From: Alphaproteobacteria bacterium UBA7314
GTDB taxonomy: Bacteria > Pseudomonadota > Alphaproteobacteria > MPNO01 > UBA830
Length of the DNA: 56,551 nucleotides
Assembly: GCA_002471575.1 (NCBI GenBank)
Contig: DKQG01000058.1
Location: forward strand, 1-56,551
Direction: 5' to 3'
Both the position numbers and the translations under genes were made by a program. Below the pieces are notes generated by a model. It did no database searches. It was not told where the DNA came from and saw only the letters and a program-made list of their open reading frames with translations. The number at the start of each line of letters is the position of its first letter. Within the stretch, counting starts at the first letter, position 1. Positions 36,241-44,297 of the stretch are shown piece by piece.

Positions 36241-36885
36241 ATGACTACCCGACTTACCGCCGAGACGTTTAACAAAGCGTCGATCATACTCGCAAAGCGC
36301 GACCCGGACCTGCATAAAATCATAGCGGGTCTCGGCAATCCGCCGATGTGGGACCGTCCCGGCGGATTTCGTACCCTGGTGCTGCTGATCCTCGAACAGC
36401 AGGTGTCGCTGGCCTCTGCGCGGGCCGCATTCGACAAGCTGACCGCGGTCGCCGGCAAACTGACCCCCGAACGCGCGTTGGAACTTACCGACACCGAGTT
36501 TCGCGGCGCCGGGGTTAGCCGTCAGAAGACCCGGTACGTCCGCCATTTATCGAAATGCATCCTTGATAAATCGCTTCGCATCGGCCGCCTGCCGCATCTG
36601 GACGACGATTCGGTGCGCGAGCACTTGATACAGGTAAAGGGAATCGGTGTGTGGACGGCAGACGTGTACCTGCTTATGAGCTTGAAACGGCCTGACATAT
36701 GGCCGGTCGGCGACATCGCTCTGCAGGCGGCGGCACATGAAATAAAAGGCCTCGAGGTTCGCCCTGACGCGGACGAGCTGACTGAGATCGGCGAACAGTG
36801 GCGGCCGTGGCGCAGTGTCGCCGCCAGTATCCTGTGGCATCACTATTTGAGTACCCCGCGATTGAGTACACCCCGCAAAAGATGA
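36241..36885 (+). CDS. DNA-3-methyladenine glycosylase (AlkA/HhH-GPD family)
   Basis: Base-excision repair glycosylase for alkylated purines. The 214 aa cover the HhH-GPD domain: LVLLILEQQVSLASARAAFD near residue 45, the hairpin VKGIGVWTADVYLLM, and the catalytic Asp in PDIWPVGDIALQ (around residue 160). The AlkA-specific N-terminal domain of E. coli is missing, as in many alphaproteobacterial short forms. It starts at ATG 36241, just after the gluQ start on the other strand. The esterase gene follows after 37 bases. Confidence 0.93.
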   Translation: MTTRLTAETFNKASIILAKRDPDLHKIIAGLGNPPMWDRPGGFRTLVLLILEQQVSLASARAAFDKLTAVAGKLTPERALELTDTEFRGAGVSRQKTRYVRHLSKCILDKSLRIGRLPHLDDDSVREHLIQVKGIGVWTADVYLLMSLKRPDIWPVGDIALQAAAHEIKGLEVRPDADELTEIGEQWRPWRSVAASILWHHYLSTPRLSTPRKR

Positions 36886-36922
36886 TATCGACTGCACCCA
36901 CCATGGATTCACGGATACATGT

Positions 36923-37585
36923 ATGACCGATCTTCCCGAACTCTCCGGCCCAGAGGCCGGACCTGCCTCCGGCGGACCAGCGAAACAGCTCATCGTGTTC
37001 GTTCACGGTTTTGGTGCCGACGGAAACGATCTGATCTCGCTGGGCCAGTATTTCGCCCAGGTTGCCCCGGATGCGGCATTTCTTTCTCCGAACGCTCCAT
37101 ACCGGTGCGATGGCTCTCCGTTCGGGTATCAGTGGTACGACGTCTGGATGCAGGACCGTGATGAACGGCTGGCCGCTATCCGGTCGACGGCGGCGATTTT
37201 CGATAATTTCATCAATCAGCAGCTGACGCGCCACGGTCTGACCGAAAAGAACCTGGTACTTGTCGGATTCTCCCAAGGGACCATGATGTCGCTGTTCACG
37301 GCACCGCGCCGGGAGCATGCTTTAGCAGGGATAGTCGGCTATTCCGGCCGGATGGAGGCGCCCGATCTGCTAAAGGACGAAATGCAGTCTAAACCGCCGG
37401 TCGTCATGGTGCACGGGGACTCCGACGAGCTGCTGGCCGTGTCGGAGATGGAGACCGCCGCCGCGGCTCTGCGTGAAAACGGGATCGAAATCGACACCCA
37501 TGTACGCCCGGGGCTGGGTCATGGTATCGACGAAGAAGGCATCCGCATCGGGCTGGAGTTCGTCAGGAAAGTCCTCAGGAACTGA
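36923..37585 (+). CDS. Phospholipase/carboxylesterase family a/b hydrolase
   Basis: A 220-aa serine hydrolase like YpfH/acyl-protein thioesterase. The nucleophile elbow is GFSQG near residue 115 and the oxyanion side is VFVHGFGADGND. The catalytic Asp is in VHGDSDELL (~residue 173) and the His in GLGHGIDEEG (~residue 203). It has no signal peptide. It may be co-transcribed with the glycosylase (37-base gap). Natural substrates are unknown, likely short acyl esters. Confidence 0.92.
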   Translation: MTDLPELSGPEAGPASGGPAKQLIVFVHGFGADGNDLISLGQYFAQVAPDAAFLSPNAPYRCDGSPFGYQWYDVWMQDRDERLAAIRSTAAIFDNFINQQLTRHGLTEKNLVLVGFSQGTMMSLFTAPRREHALAGIVGYSGRMEAPDLLKDEMQSKPPVVMVHGDSDELLAVSEMETAAAALRENGIEIDTHVRPGLGHGIDEEGIRIGLEFVRKVLRN

Positions 37586-37688
37586 TTGACTGCCCACTAC
37601 ATCCGGTAGGGATGTGAATAAAAATTCACAAAATCTTCACGCCCTGCCGGTTGCCCTTGATTTAAGGGAGGGCTAACTTAGACAGGAG

Positions 37689-37751
37689 ATGAGCGTATTT
37701 CCGACAGCCCGCCGGTTTGACAGACTGCTCCGCCAGGCGACTGCCAAGTGA
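37689..37751 (+). CDS. Possible 20-codon leader ORF overlapping the HNH gene start
   Basis: ATG at 37689 opens a 20-codon frame, MSVFPTARRFDRLLRQATAK, ending TGA at 37749-37751. The TGA overlaps the GTG start of the HNH gene (GTGA). The HNH gene itself has no ribosome site just before its GTG and has an in-frame TGA at 37718, so it has no longer start. Coupled translation is plausible. However, the AGGAG next to the ATG is directly adjacent, which is too close for normal initiation, so confidence is low. Confidence 0.3.
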   Translation: MSVFPTARRFDRLLRQATAK

Positions 37752-38302
37752 AGGGGGACTCCCCGGCGCTGGTACTCAACGCCGATTTTCGGCCGCTCAG
37801 TTATTTTCCCTTGTCGATCTGGTCATGGCAGGACGCTGTCAAGGCGGTGTTCCTCGATCGGGTGAACATTGTTTCGGAGTACGAAGAAGAGGTCCGGTCG
37901 CCGACGTTTTCGATGCGGCTGCCAAGCGTAATTGCGTTGAAGCAATATGTACCGCTGTCGCGGCGCCCTGCGTTTACGCGGTTCAATGTCTTTCTCCGCG
38001 ACCGGTTCGCCTGTCAGTATTGCGGTGATACGCCCGGCACGTCAGAGCTGACCTTTGATCACGTTATTCCGCGATCGCGCGGCGGTCATACGGCCTGGGA
38101 CAACGTTGTCGCTGCATGTGCTGACTGCAATCTGGTCAAAGGTAACAAGATGCCGCGGGACTGCGGCATGGTGCCGGCAGTCGCTCCAATCGAGCCAACG
38201 AATTATCAGTTGCAGAGCAACGGCCGTTCATTTCCGCCCAATTACCTGCACGAAAGCTGGCGCGATTTCCTTTATTGGGACAGTGAGCTGGAACAGAGCT
38301 GA
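37748..38302 (+). CDS. HNH endonuclease family protein
   Basis: A 184-aa protein with a C-terminal HNH nuclease domain. Two zinc Cys pairs are CQYC (residues ~84-87) and CADC (~118-121), and the active-site stretch is DHVIPRSRGGHTAWDN. The N-terminal ALVLNADFRPLSYFPLSIWS is a family signature of chromosomal, non-restriction HNH proteins found across alphaproteobacteria and cyanobacteria. The start is GTG 37748, the only start in the open frame. No methyltransferase or phage genes are near, so a restriction or mobile role is not supported. Confidence 0.9.
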   Translation: MKGDSPALVLNADFRPLSYFPLSIWSWQDAVKAVFLDRVNIVSEYEEEVRSPTFSMRLPSVIALKQYVPLSRRPAFTRFNVFLRDRFACQYCGDTPGTSELTFDHVIPRSRGGHTAWDNVVAACADCNLVKGNKMPRDCGMVPAVAPIEPTNYQLQSNGRSFPPNYLHESWRDFLYWDSELEQS

Positions 38303-38327
38303 GAGGGGTTCGCCCGCACGCGTTGGT

Positions 38328-38350
38328 TTACAAACATTAGAGTTTTGTAA
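38328..38350. promoter_or_regulatory. Inverted repeat upstream of degP (candidate operator)
   Basis: TTACAAA (38328-38334) and TTTGTAA (38344-38350) are perfect 7-base arms nine bases apart, about 80-100 bases before the degP start. The 16-base centre spacing suits a dimeric regulator. The regulator is unknown. It could also be chance in an AT-richer stretch. Confidence 0.35.
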
Positions 38351-38427
38351 TCCTGCGGACAGGCGGCTGTAAGGCTGCCTTTCCCATATTCGATGTCATA
38401 AGTACTTCTCAACCAAGGGGTAAAAAG

Positions 38428-39945
38428 ATGTCGAATTCCAAGCGAATCAATACCGTCACAGCCATTGCCGCTCTGGGTGCCGTGGCAATCACCGGTGCCG
38501 CCGCAGGCATCCTATCCAGCAAAAAGCTCTCAGCGGCCACGCCGATATCAGCGCCGCCGAATGCAACTTTAGACCGCAACCTGCCGGCCAGTTTTTCGGC
38601 GATCATTGACCGGGTCGGACCGGCAGTCGTATCGATCCGCGTAACTGGCAAGGTGCCGCGGGGGGGCGCCCCGCTTTCCGAAATACCGGAACCGTTCAAA
38701 CGTTTCTTCGGCGACAAGTTCGGGTTCGGGTTCGGTAATCCGGGTGAAGGATCTCCGCAGCGCGGGTCGAAGGTACAGGGCATGGGTTCCGGTTTCTTTA
38801 TAGACGCGGAAGGCCATATCGTGACCAACAACCATGTCGTTGGCGATGCCGAGAAAATCGAAATCATGCTGAAAGACGGCGATAACTATGAGGCGACTTT
38901 GGTCGGCCGGGATCCCAAAACGGATCTCGCGGTGTTGAAGGTTACGTCGGACAGGAAGTTTCAGTTTGTACGTTTTGGCAGTTCTTCCGACGCGAAGGTC
39001 GGCGACTGGGTGATTGCTCTAGGGAGTCCGTTCGGGCTTGGCCAGACCGCGACGACGGGAATCGTGTCCGCCAGCGGGCGGGATATCGGTGCCGGTCCCT
39101 ATGACGATTTTCTACAGATCGACGCCCCCATAAACAAGGGTAATTCCGGTGGACCGACCTTCAACATTCGTGGCGAAGTGATTGGCATCAATACTGCGAT
39201 CATTTCGCCCACGGGCGTCAGTGCCGGGATCGGTTTTGCGGTGCCGTCGGACATGGCGAAATCGGTCATCGCGCAGTTGAAGGACAAGGGCGCCGTGGCC
39301 CGGGGCTGGCTGGGCGTGAATATCCAGAGGGTGACGAAGGACTTGGCGGCTGGTCTCGGCATGAAGACGCCTGAAGGCGCCTTGGTTTCCAATGTCACCC
39401 AAGACAGCCCGGCAGCCAAAGCCGGTCTAAAAGCCGGTGACGTTATTGTTGCCGTTGAAGGCGAAAGGATCGAAAAGATGCGCGAGTTGCCGCGCCGGGT
39501 GGCCAGGCTGCCGGCTGGCCAAACCTTCGACCTAACTGTCGTTCGCAACGGCCGCGAACGCATCATTGATGTAGTGATCGGCAAGATGCCGGGAGCCAAG
39601 AAAAAGGTGGCGGCCACTATGGATAAATCGGCCAAACCGCGCTTTGGCCTGACGTTGGCGGCAATCGACGAGCGGACACGTACCCGGTTCAGTGTCGACA
39701 GGAATATCGAAGGCGTTGTCGTTACTGCCGTCGAGCCAGGCAGCATTGCGGCCGAAAAAGGAATCTGGCCCGGCGATTTCGTGCGCCGTATCGCGGGTCA
39801 GGAAATTTCCGACCCTGCCGAAGTATCCAAGCTTCTTGCAAAGGCTGTCAAACAATCCAGAGACAACAAACGCAATGTGGTCCTTGTCCTCGTCAACCGC
39901 AAGGGCAACGACCGCTACATCGCGCTGCCGCTGCGCGACGCCTAA
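38428..39945 (+). CDS. degP: Do-like periplasmic serine protease (HtrA/DegP family)
   Basis: Periplasmic protease/chaperone that degrades misfolded envelope proteins. The 505 aa begin with a signal-like N-terminus (basic start, hydrophobic VTAIAALGAVAITGAAAGIL). The catalytic triad is intact: His136 in TNNHVVGD, Asp166 in DPKTDLAVLK and Ser240 in NKGNSGGPTF. Two PDZ domains follow (about residues 280-370, with GLKAGDVIVAVEGE, and 400-500, with GIWPGDFVRRIAGQEI). This is the DegQ/DegP/MucD layout. It stands alone with its own upstream region and a probable terminator. An inverted repeat lies in the upstream region. Confidence 0.96.
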   Translation: MSNSKRINTVTAIAALGAVAITGAAAGILSSKKLSAATPISAPPNATLDRNLPASFSAIIDRVGPAVVSIRVTGKVPRGGAPLSEIPEPFKRFFGDKFGFGFGNPGEGSPQRGSKVQGMGSGFFIDAEGHIVTNNHVVGDAEKIEIMLKDGDNYEATLVGRDPKTDLAVLKVTSDRKFQFVRFGSSSDAKVGDWVIALGSPFGLGQTATTGIVSASGRDIGAGPYDDFLQIDAPINKGNSGGPTFNIRGEVIGINTAIISPTGVSAGIGFAVPSDMAKSVIAQLKDKGAVARGWLGVNIQRVTKDLAAGLGMKTPEGALVSNVTQDSPAAKAGLKAGDVIVAVEGERIEKMRELPRRVARLPAGQTFDLTVVRNGRERIIDVVIGKMPGAKKKVAATMDKSAKPRFGLTLAAIDERTRTRFSVDRNIEGVVVTAVEPGSIAAEKGIWPGDFVRRIAGQEISDPAEVSKLLAKAVKQSRDNKRNVVLVLVNRKGNDRYIALPLRDA

Positions 39946-39971
39946 ACGGCTTCACATTTCTTGCAGTCCGG

Positions 39972-40014
39972 AAAGTCGGTGCACATGCCCCGAGGCGCCG
40001 ACTTTCTCCTTTTC
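39972..40014 (+). terminator. Probable terminator after degP
   Basis: Stem AAAGTCGGTGC (39972-39982)/GCGCCGACTTT (39995-40005), 11 pairs with one G-U, loop of 12 bases, followed by CTCCTTTT. The U-tract is interrupted, so termination strength is uncertain. The stem is good. Confidence 0.6.
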
Positions 40015-40077
40015 GGATTGGCTCCTGTCCCGGCATCCCGCTAAGATTTCCTCCTAACTTTAGGAAAGAGGGATGGC

Positions 40078-40965
40078 ATGGTTCTGAGAACAGTAGCGAT
40101 ACTCAGCCCGGGCGACATGGGAGAAGGAGTGGGCGCGTCCATCAAGGGTCAGGGGATTGACGTGATCACGGTCTTGGCCGGACGCAGCGCCGAGACGAGG
40201 ATGAGAGCAGAGCGCGCGGGATTTCGCGAGGTTGCCGATCTCGAGGCGTTGGTAGCCGAGGCCGATCTCGTGCTGTCGATTATACCTCCGGAGCGGGCCG
40301 AGGCGACGGCTGCAGACGTGGCCGCTGCGATGAAACGTGCCTGCGCAAACCCGCCCTTTGCTGATATGAACGCTATCGCGCCGACCACGGCGAACCGGAT
40401 CGCCGGCCTTTTGGCCGATGTGGGCGCTGTTTTCATCGACGGAGGGATCATCGGCTGGCCCCCTTTCAAAGGTGAAAATCAGACCAAGCTCTACGTATCC
40501 GGTCCTGACGCGGTGCTGATGGACGAACTCGACGGCAACGGCAAAAGAATCATTCAACTTGGCGAAGAAATCGGGCGCGCCTCAGCCGTGAAAATGGTGT
40601 ACGCGTCTGTCACCAAGGGGACGGATTCGTTGCTGACGGCCGCATATACTGCGGCGGAAGCCCTAGGTGTTCGCGAAATTCTCGAGGCTGAATGGGAAAA
40701 AAGCCAGCCTGACGCGCTCGTCCGAATGGGGCGCCGTGTGCCGGTATTACCGGCGGATGCCGGCCGCTGGATAGGCGAGATGGAACAAATCGCTGAAACC
40801 TATGCCTCTGTCGGGGTGACTCCCAACTATCACAGAGGCGCCGCAGATATGTATCGATTGCTGGACTCGACACCGTTTGGTCGCGAAAGCAGGGAAACCA
40901 TCGACAAAACCCGCACCATGCAGGACTCCGTGAAGGTCTATGTCCAGTATCTGAACGCTGACTAA
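40078..40965 (+). CDS. NAD(P)-binding dehydrogenase with DUF1932 C-terminal domain
   Basis: A 295-aa 6-phosphogluconate/3-hydroxyisobutyrate dehydrogenase-like protein. The N-terminal Rossmann domain starts VAILSPGDMGEGVGASIKGQ. The pattern GDMG replaces the usual GxMG and is preceded by SP, typical of the DUF1932 group. The C-terminal helical DUF1932 domain includes SAVKMVYASVTKGTDSLLTA, where the Lys may correspond to the catalytic residue of the family. The function is not established. It starts 132 bases after degP, at ATG 40078 with AAAGAGGGATGGC just before it. Confidence 0.87.
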   Translation: MVLRTVAILSPGDMGEGVGASIKGQGIDVITVLAGRSAETRMRAERAGFREVADLEALVAEADLVLSIIPPERAEATAADVAAAMKRACANPPFADMNAIAPTTANRIAGLLADVGAVFIDGGIIGWPPFKGENQTKLYVSGPDAVLMDELDGNGKRIIQLGEEIGRASAVKMVYASVTKGTDSLLTAAYTAAEALGVREILEAEWEKSQPDALVRMGRRVPVLPADAGRWIGEMEQIAETYASVGVTPNYHRGAADMYRLLDSTPFGRESRETIDKTRTMQDSVKVYVQYLNAD

Positions 40966-41052
40966 TCCGCCCAATAAGGAAATCCGCTCTCGGCAAGGTG
41001 CCGTATCCGCCACTAAGATGTTTCATATGATAACAACTGGGAAAGAGCGCGC

Positions 41053-41835
41053 GTGACGGTCGATCTCTATGTCGGCGAGGTAATGCACCGGCGGTCAAGG
41101 CCGAAGGCCTACGAATTCGTCTACCGGGTGTTCAACATCGTGGTCGATATCGACAGGCTCCGCGACGATGCGGTTGGACGTCGGCTGTTTTCCTACAACA
41201 GGTTTAACCTGTTCTCGTTCTATGATCGGGACCACGGCGCGCGTGACGGTTCGACATTGCGTCCCTGGGTCGAAAAACACCTCGCCGCTGCAGGGCTGAG
41301 CCACGCTGCGGCGCACATCCGGCTGCTCTGCATGCCCCGGGTTCTGGGCTACGTATTCGATCCGATCTCGATCTATTACTGCTCAGACCCGGAAGGTAAT
41401 CTTGCTGCCGTCTTGTACGAGGTCAAAAACACTTTCGGCGATCAACACGGCTATCTGTTTCCTGTAGAACGCGGACAGACCGCGCCGCAGGACCATGTTG
41501 CCGACAAGATATTCCATGTCTCGCCGTTAATTGCGATGAACGCGCGCTACCGGATCCGGACGGCCTCGCCTGACGATCGGCTGGCTGTCTTGATCCGGGA
41601 GTCGGACGAAGAGGGCGAATTCCTGGTCGCGACACTGACAGGCGAACGGCGCGATATGACGGATGCGGCATTGCTCAGCCGGTTTTTTCGTATTCCTTTC
41701 TTGACGCTGAAGATCATGATCGCCATTCACTTCGAGGCCATCCGACTGATGCTGCGGGGCGTGAAATACACCACTCGGCCCGAACCACCGGCGAAAGAGG
41801 TGTCTCTGCCGCCGCCGCGACGGGATGCCGCATAA
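41053..41835 (+). CDS. DUF1365 family protein
   Basis: A 260-aa protein almost always encoded next to cyclopropane-type fatty acid synthases. Its biochemical role is not settled. Characteristic text is YVGEVMHRRSRPKAYEFVYR at the start and CMPRVLGYVFDPISIYYCSD near residue 96, with VKNTFGDQHGYLF just after. GTG 41053 is the start, with GGGAAAGAG upstream. It overlaps the CFA-type gene by one base (TAATG), so the pair is translationally coupled. The FAD amine-oxidase-like gene that commonly completes this cluster is not adjacent. Confidence 0.92.
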   Translation: MTVDLYVGEVMHRRSRPKAYEFVYRVFNIVVDIDRLRDDAVGRRLFSYNRFNLFSFYDRDHGARDGSTLRPWVEKHLAAAGLSHAAAHIRLLCMPRVLGYVFDPISIYYCSDPEGNLAAVLYEVKNTFGDQHGYLFPVERGQTAPQDHVADKIFHVSPLIAMNARYRIRTASPDDRLAVLIRESDEEGEFLVATLTGERRDMTDAALLSRFFRIPFLTLKIMIAIHFEAIRLMLRGVKYTTRPEPPAKEVSLPPPRRDAA

Positions 41836-42995
41836 TGTCAGGAGCGATCAACCTCGAAGGCCGGCTCCGCGCAGGTTCGCTTGAGATTGATTTGCCCGAC
41901 GGCCGGACCGTTCGCCTGACAGGAAAGCAGGATGGCCCGTCAGCGCGGCTGACCCTGCACCGCTGGCGCGCGCTGCGGCGGTTTTTCGGCGGTGGAACGG
42001 TCGGGTTCGGCGAATCCTTTATGGACGGGGAGTGGGATTCCCCGGACTTGCCGAAAGTAATCGAGCTGGCCGCGCGCAACTTGCCCCGAAGGCCGATGGC
42101 GTTCAGGTTAGTTTCGCCGTGGCGGATGGGCGATCGCGTCAGGCACTTGCTTCGTCAAAATACCCGCGAGGGGTCGAAACATAACATCGCGGCCCATTAC
42201 GACCTTGGCAACGACTTCTACGCACTTTGGTTGGATCCCGGTATGACTTATTCATCGGCTGTGTTCGCGCGCGACGCCAACGATCTTGAGAGCGCGCAGG
42301 CGGAAAAAAACCGGCGCTTGCTCGATCTCGCCAGTGTGAAAGCCGGTGACCGACTCCTCGAAGTCGGCTGCGGTTGGGGCGGCTTCGCGCTACAGGCCGC
42401 TCGCGATCGGGGCGCGCATGTGACCGCCATCACAGTCAGCCGCGCTCAATTCGATGAAGCAAGTCGACGGGTACAGGCCGCCGGAGTGTTCGAGAAGGTT
42501 GATGTCCGGCTGTGCGATTACCGCGATCTGGACGGAGAATGGGACCATGCGGTGTCGGTCGAAATGATTGAGGCCGTGGGCGAGAAATACTGGGACACCT
42601 ATTTCGAACGCGTATCATCATGCGTGAAATCCGGCGGCGTCTTTGCGCTGCAGGCGATCGTGATTGAGAATGAACGTTTCGAAGCCTATCGCCGCAGCGC
42701 CGATTTCATCCAGAAGCACATTTTCCCGGGCGGCGCGTTGCTTAGTCCCAATGCGTTGCGCGACCGGGCGGCTGCAGCGGGTTTACAATGGACTTCTGCG
42801 GCCGGGTACGGCCTCGATTATGCGCATACCTTGTCGCACTGGCGTAGTAGGTTCGAAGGCGCCTCCGACAAGGTGGCCGCGCTTGGATTCGACGAACGGT
42901 TTCGACGCTGCTGGTCGTTTTATCTGGCGTATTGCGAGGGCGGTTTCCGAGCCGGCAATATCGATGCTCTGCAGGTGGCCTTGGTTCGGAGATAG
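41835..42995 (+). CDS. cfa: Cyclopropane-fatty-acyl-phospholipid synthase family methyltransferase
   Basis: A SAM-dependent enzyme that adds a methylene or methyl group to unsaturated acyl chains of membrane lipids. The 386 aa have N-terminal lipid-binding and C-terminal methyltransferase domains. Seen are NIAAHYDLGNDFYALWLDPG near residue 117 (CFA signature), SAM motif I LLEVGCGWGGFALQAA, and VEMIEAVGEKYWDTYF. The start overlaps the DUF1365 stop. An SDR gene converges from the other strand. In Rhodobacter-like bacteria similar clusters act in cyclopropane or furan/methylated fatty acid formation under oxidative stress. That assignment is inference here. Confidence 0.93.
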   Translation: MSGAINLEGRLRAGSLEIDLPDGRTVRLTGKQDGPSARLTLHRWRALRRFFGGGTVGFGESFMDGEWDSPDLPKVIELAARNLPRRPMAFRLVSPWRMGDRVRHLLRQNTREGSKHNIAAHYDLGNDFYALWLDPGMTYSSAVFARDANDLESAQAEKNRRLLDLASVKAGDRLLEVGCGWGGFALQAARDRGAHVTAITVSRAQFDEASRRVQAAGVFEKVDVRLCDYRDLDGEWDHAVSVEMIEAVGEKYWDTYFERVSSCVKSGGVFALQAIVIENERFEAYRRSADFIQKHIFPGGALLSPNALRDRAAAAGLQWTSAAGYGLDYAHTLSHWRSRFEGASDKVAALGFDERFRRCWSFYLAYCEGGFRAGNIDALQVALVRR

Positions 42996-43005
42996 ACTTG
43001 GGTAT

Positions 43006-43782
43006 CTAGCCTGGTTTCTTTGTCACCCAGTTTATCAGCGGGAGGTAAATCGCATAGGGCAGCAGGCGCATCAACTTTACTGTCCAGGTGAACCCTTTTG
43101 GAAACGTGATTTCGAAACGATCACTTTTAAGTCCCTTGTGGAACGCCTTCGCCGCACTGTCGACCGGCATCAGCGCCGGCATGCGAAAGTCGTTCTTGTC
43201 GGTCAGGGGCGTTTCGATAAAGCCGGGATTAACGATCTGCAACTTAACGCGGTGATCGCCCAGTTCCATGTGAAGCGCTTCGCACATGTTGATCAGCGCC
43301 GCCTTGGTCGCACCGTAGGCTGCTGCTGTTCGTAGGCCGCGATAACCCGATACCGACCCCACGACTGCGATCCGTCCCGACCTACGGGACACCATGCTGG
43401 GAATGATGGCGTCAAGCACGCGGACGACACCCATCCAGTTAATGTCGATCTGCCTCGCGAAAGCGTCGGCGGAGAAAATGGCCCCATCCGTAGGGATATA
43501 TGTCCCGGCGTTGAGAACGCAGAGATCGGGCACCCCGTGCTCGGCGAAAATGCGTTCGTATGCAGCGCGAACCCCGTCGTTGTCGGTAACGTCCAGAGGA
43601 AGGGCAATGATGTGCCCGACGAGGTCGTTCGATGCTGCCTCCAGCTTAGCGAGCTTGCCAGCGTCACGGGCGCTGGCCAATACCGTACTGCCGTGGTCGG
43701 CCAGCCTCATTGCGAGCGCCCGGCCGATCCCCGTGCTTGCACCGGTGATCCAGACGAGGGGAAATTCAGTAACCTGACTCAT
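43006..43782 (-). CDS. Short-chain dehydrogenase/reductase
   Basis: A 258-aa SDR of classical type. The cofactor loop is ITGASTGIGRALAMRLADHG (about residues 11-30). LNAGTY holds the structural Asn. The catalytic Ser is in VVGSVSGYRG and the YxxxK in YGATKAALINM. It ends with an apparent hydrophobic tail (LPYAIYLPLINWVTKKPG) that may contact membrane. ATG 43782 gives MSQVTEFPLVWITGAS. A frame extension to 43818 is weaker. It lies tail-to-tail with the CFA-type gene. Such SDRs often accompany DUF1365-CFA clusters, so a lipid role is possible. Confidence 0.9.
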   Translation of the reverse strand: MSQVTEFPLVWITGASTGIGRALAMRLADHGSTVLASARDAGKLAKLEAASNDLVGHIIALPLDVTDNDGVRAAYERIFAEHGVPDLCVLNAGTYIPTDGAIFSADAFARQIDINWMGVVRVLDAIIPSMVSRRSGRIAVVGSVSGYRGLRTAAAYGATKAALINMCEALHMELGDHRVKLQIVNPGFIETPLTDKNDFRMPALMPVDSAAKAFHKGLKSDRFEITFPKGFTWTVKLMRLLPYAIYLPLINWVTKKPG

Positions 43783-43844
43783 AGCTGATGGTACGCACAT
43801 GCGTGGGCGATAGATCAACCCCCCTATGATATCCTGTCGGTGTC

Positions 43845-44186
43845 ATGACTGAAGCCCGCCTGAAAACCGATCTCTGGATCCGCGCGCAAATCCGCCTGTG
43901 CGATATTAAGTTCATCCCGGCCGTCATTGCGCGCCGCGGGGACAGCGATGCAGGTCTGGTAATGATAAAGCGCAACCGGCTGGATGGGACCTTTGAAGTT
44001 TATGCCCGGACAACGGCATTGGATGGTTCGCAGGCCTGGCGGCGGGCTACAGGCCCCGACCCGGTGCGCGAAGACGCAGCCTGCGCGGTGATCGATCGCG
44101 AAGCCGGATTCGACCCCGATATCTGGGTGCTGGAAATCGAGGACCGGGACGGGAAGTACGAGTTCGACGGTCCAATCATCGCCTGA
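43845..44186 (+). CDS. DUF1491 family protein
   Basis: A 113-aa alphaproteobacterial protein of unknown function. The family wording is present: RLKTDLWIRAQIRLCDI at the start, AVIARRGDSDAGLVMIKRNR, and a C-terminal DREAGFDPDIWVLEIEDRDG. No catalytic motif is evident. It is divergent from the SDR gene (62 bases between starts). The 111 bases after it, before the ALDH stop, contain only a 21-codon minus-strand fragment (ending VDCSENQKLIKRLG) that I could not assign. Confidence 0.85.
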   Translation: MTEARLKTDLWIRAQIRLCDIKFIPAVIARRGDSDAGLVMIKRNRLDGTFEVYARTTALDGSQAWRRATGPDPVREDAACAVIDREAGFDPDIWVLEIEDRDGKYEFDGPIIA

Positions 44187-44297
44187 TCAGATTGCCACTT
44201 TGATCTAGCCGAGGCGTTTGATCAGTTTCTGGTTTTCCGAGCAATCCACCGGCAGTACGATCAAGGTGAATTATCTGTGTGGGAGCTCTAAAAGCGG

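Noticed and set aside
37655..37675. Stem CCCTT-GATTT-AAGGG before the HNH gene.
   Set aside because: Short stem without a T-run, so not a convincing terminator, and no regulator context.
37748..38302. HNH gene as part of a restriction, homing or phage system.
   Set aside because: No methyltransferase, intein/intron or phage genes nearby, and the N-terminal signature belongs to chromosomal HNH proteins.
44206..44290. 21-codon minus-strand fragment ending VDCSENQKLIKRLG-TAG between DUF1491 and ALDH.
   Set aside because: Too short to assign. A TAA precedes it in frame, and no other part of a gene is visible.
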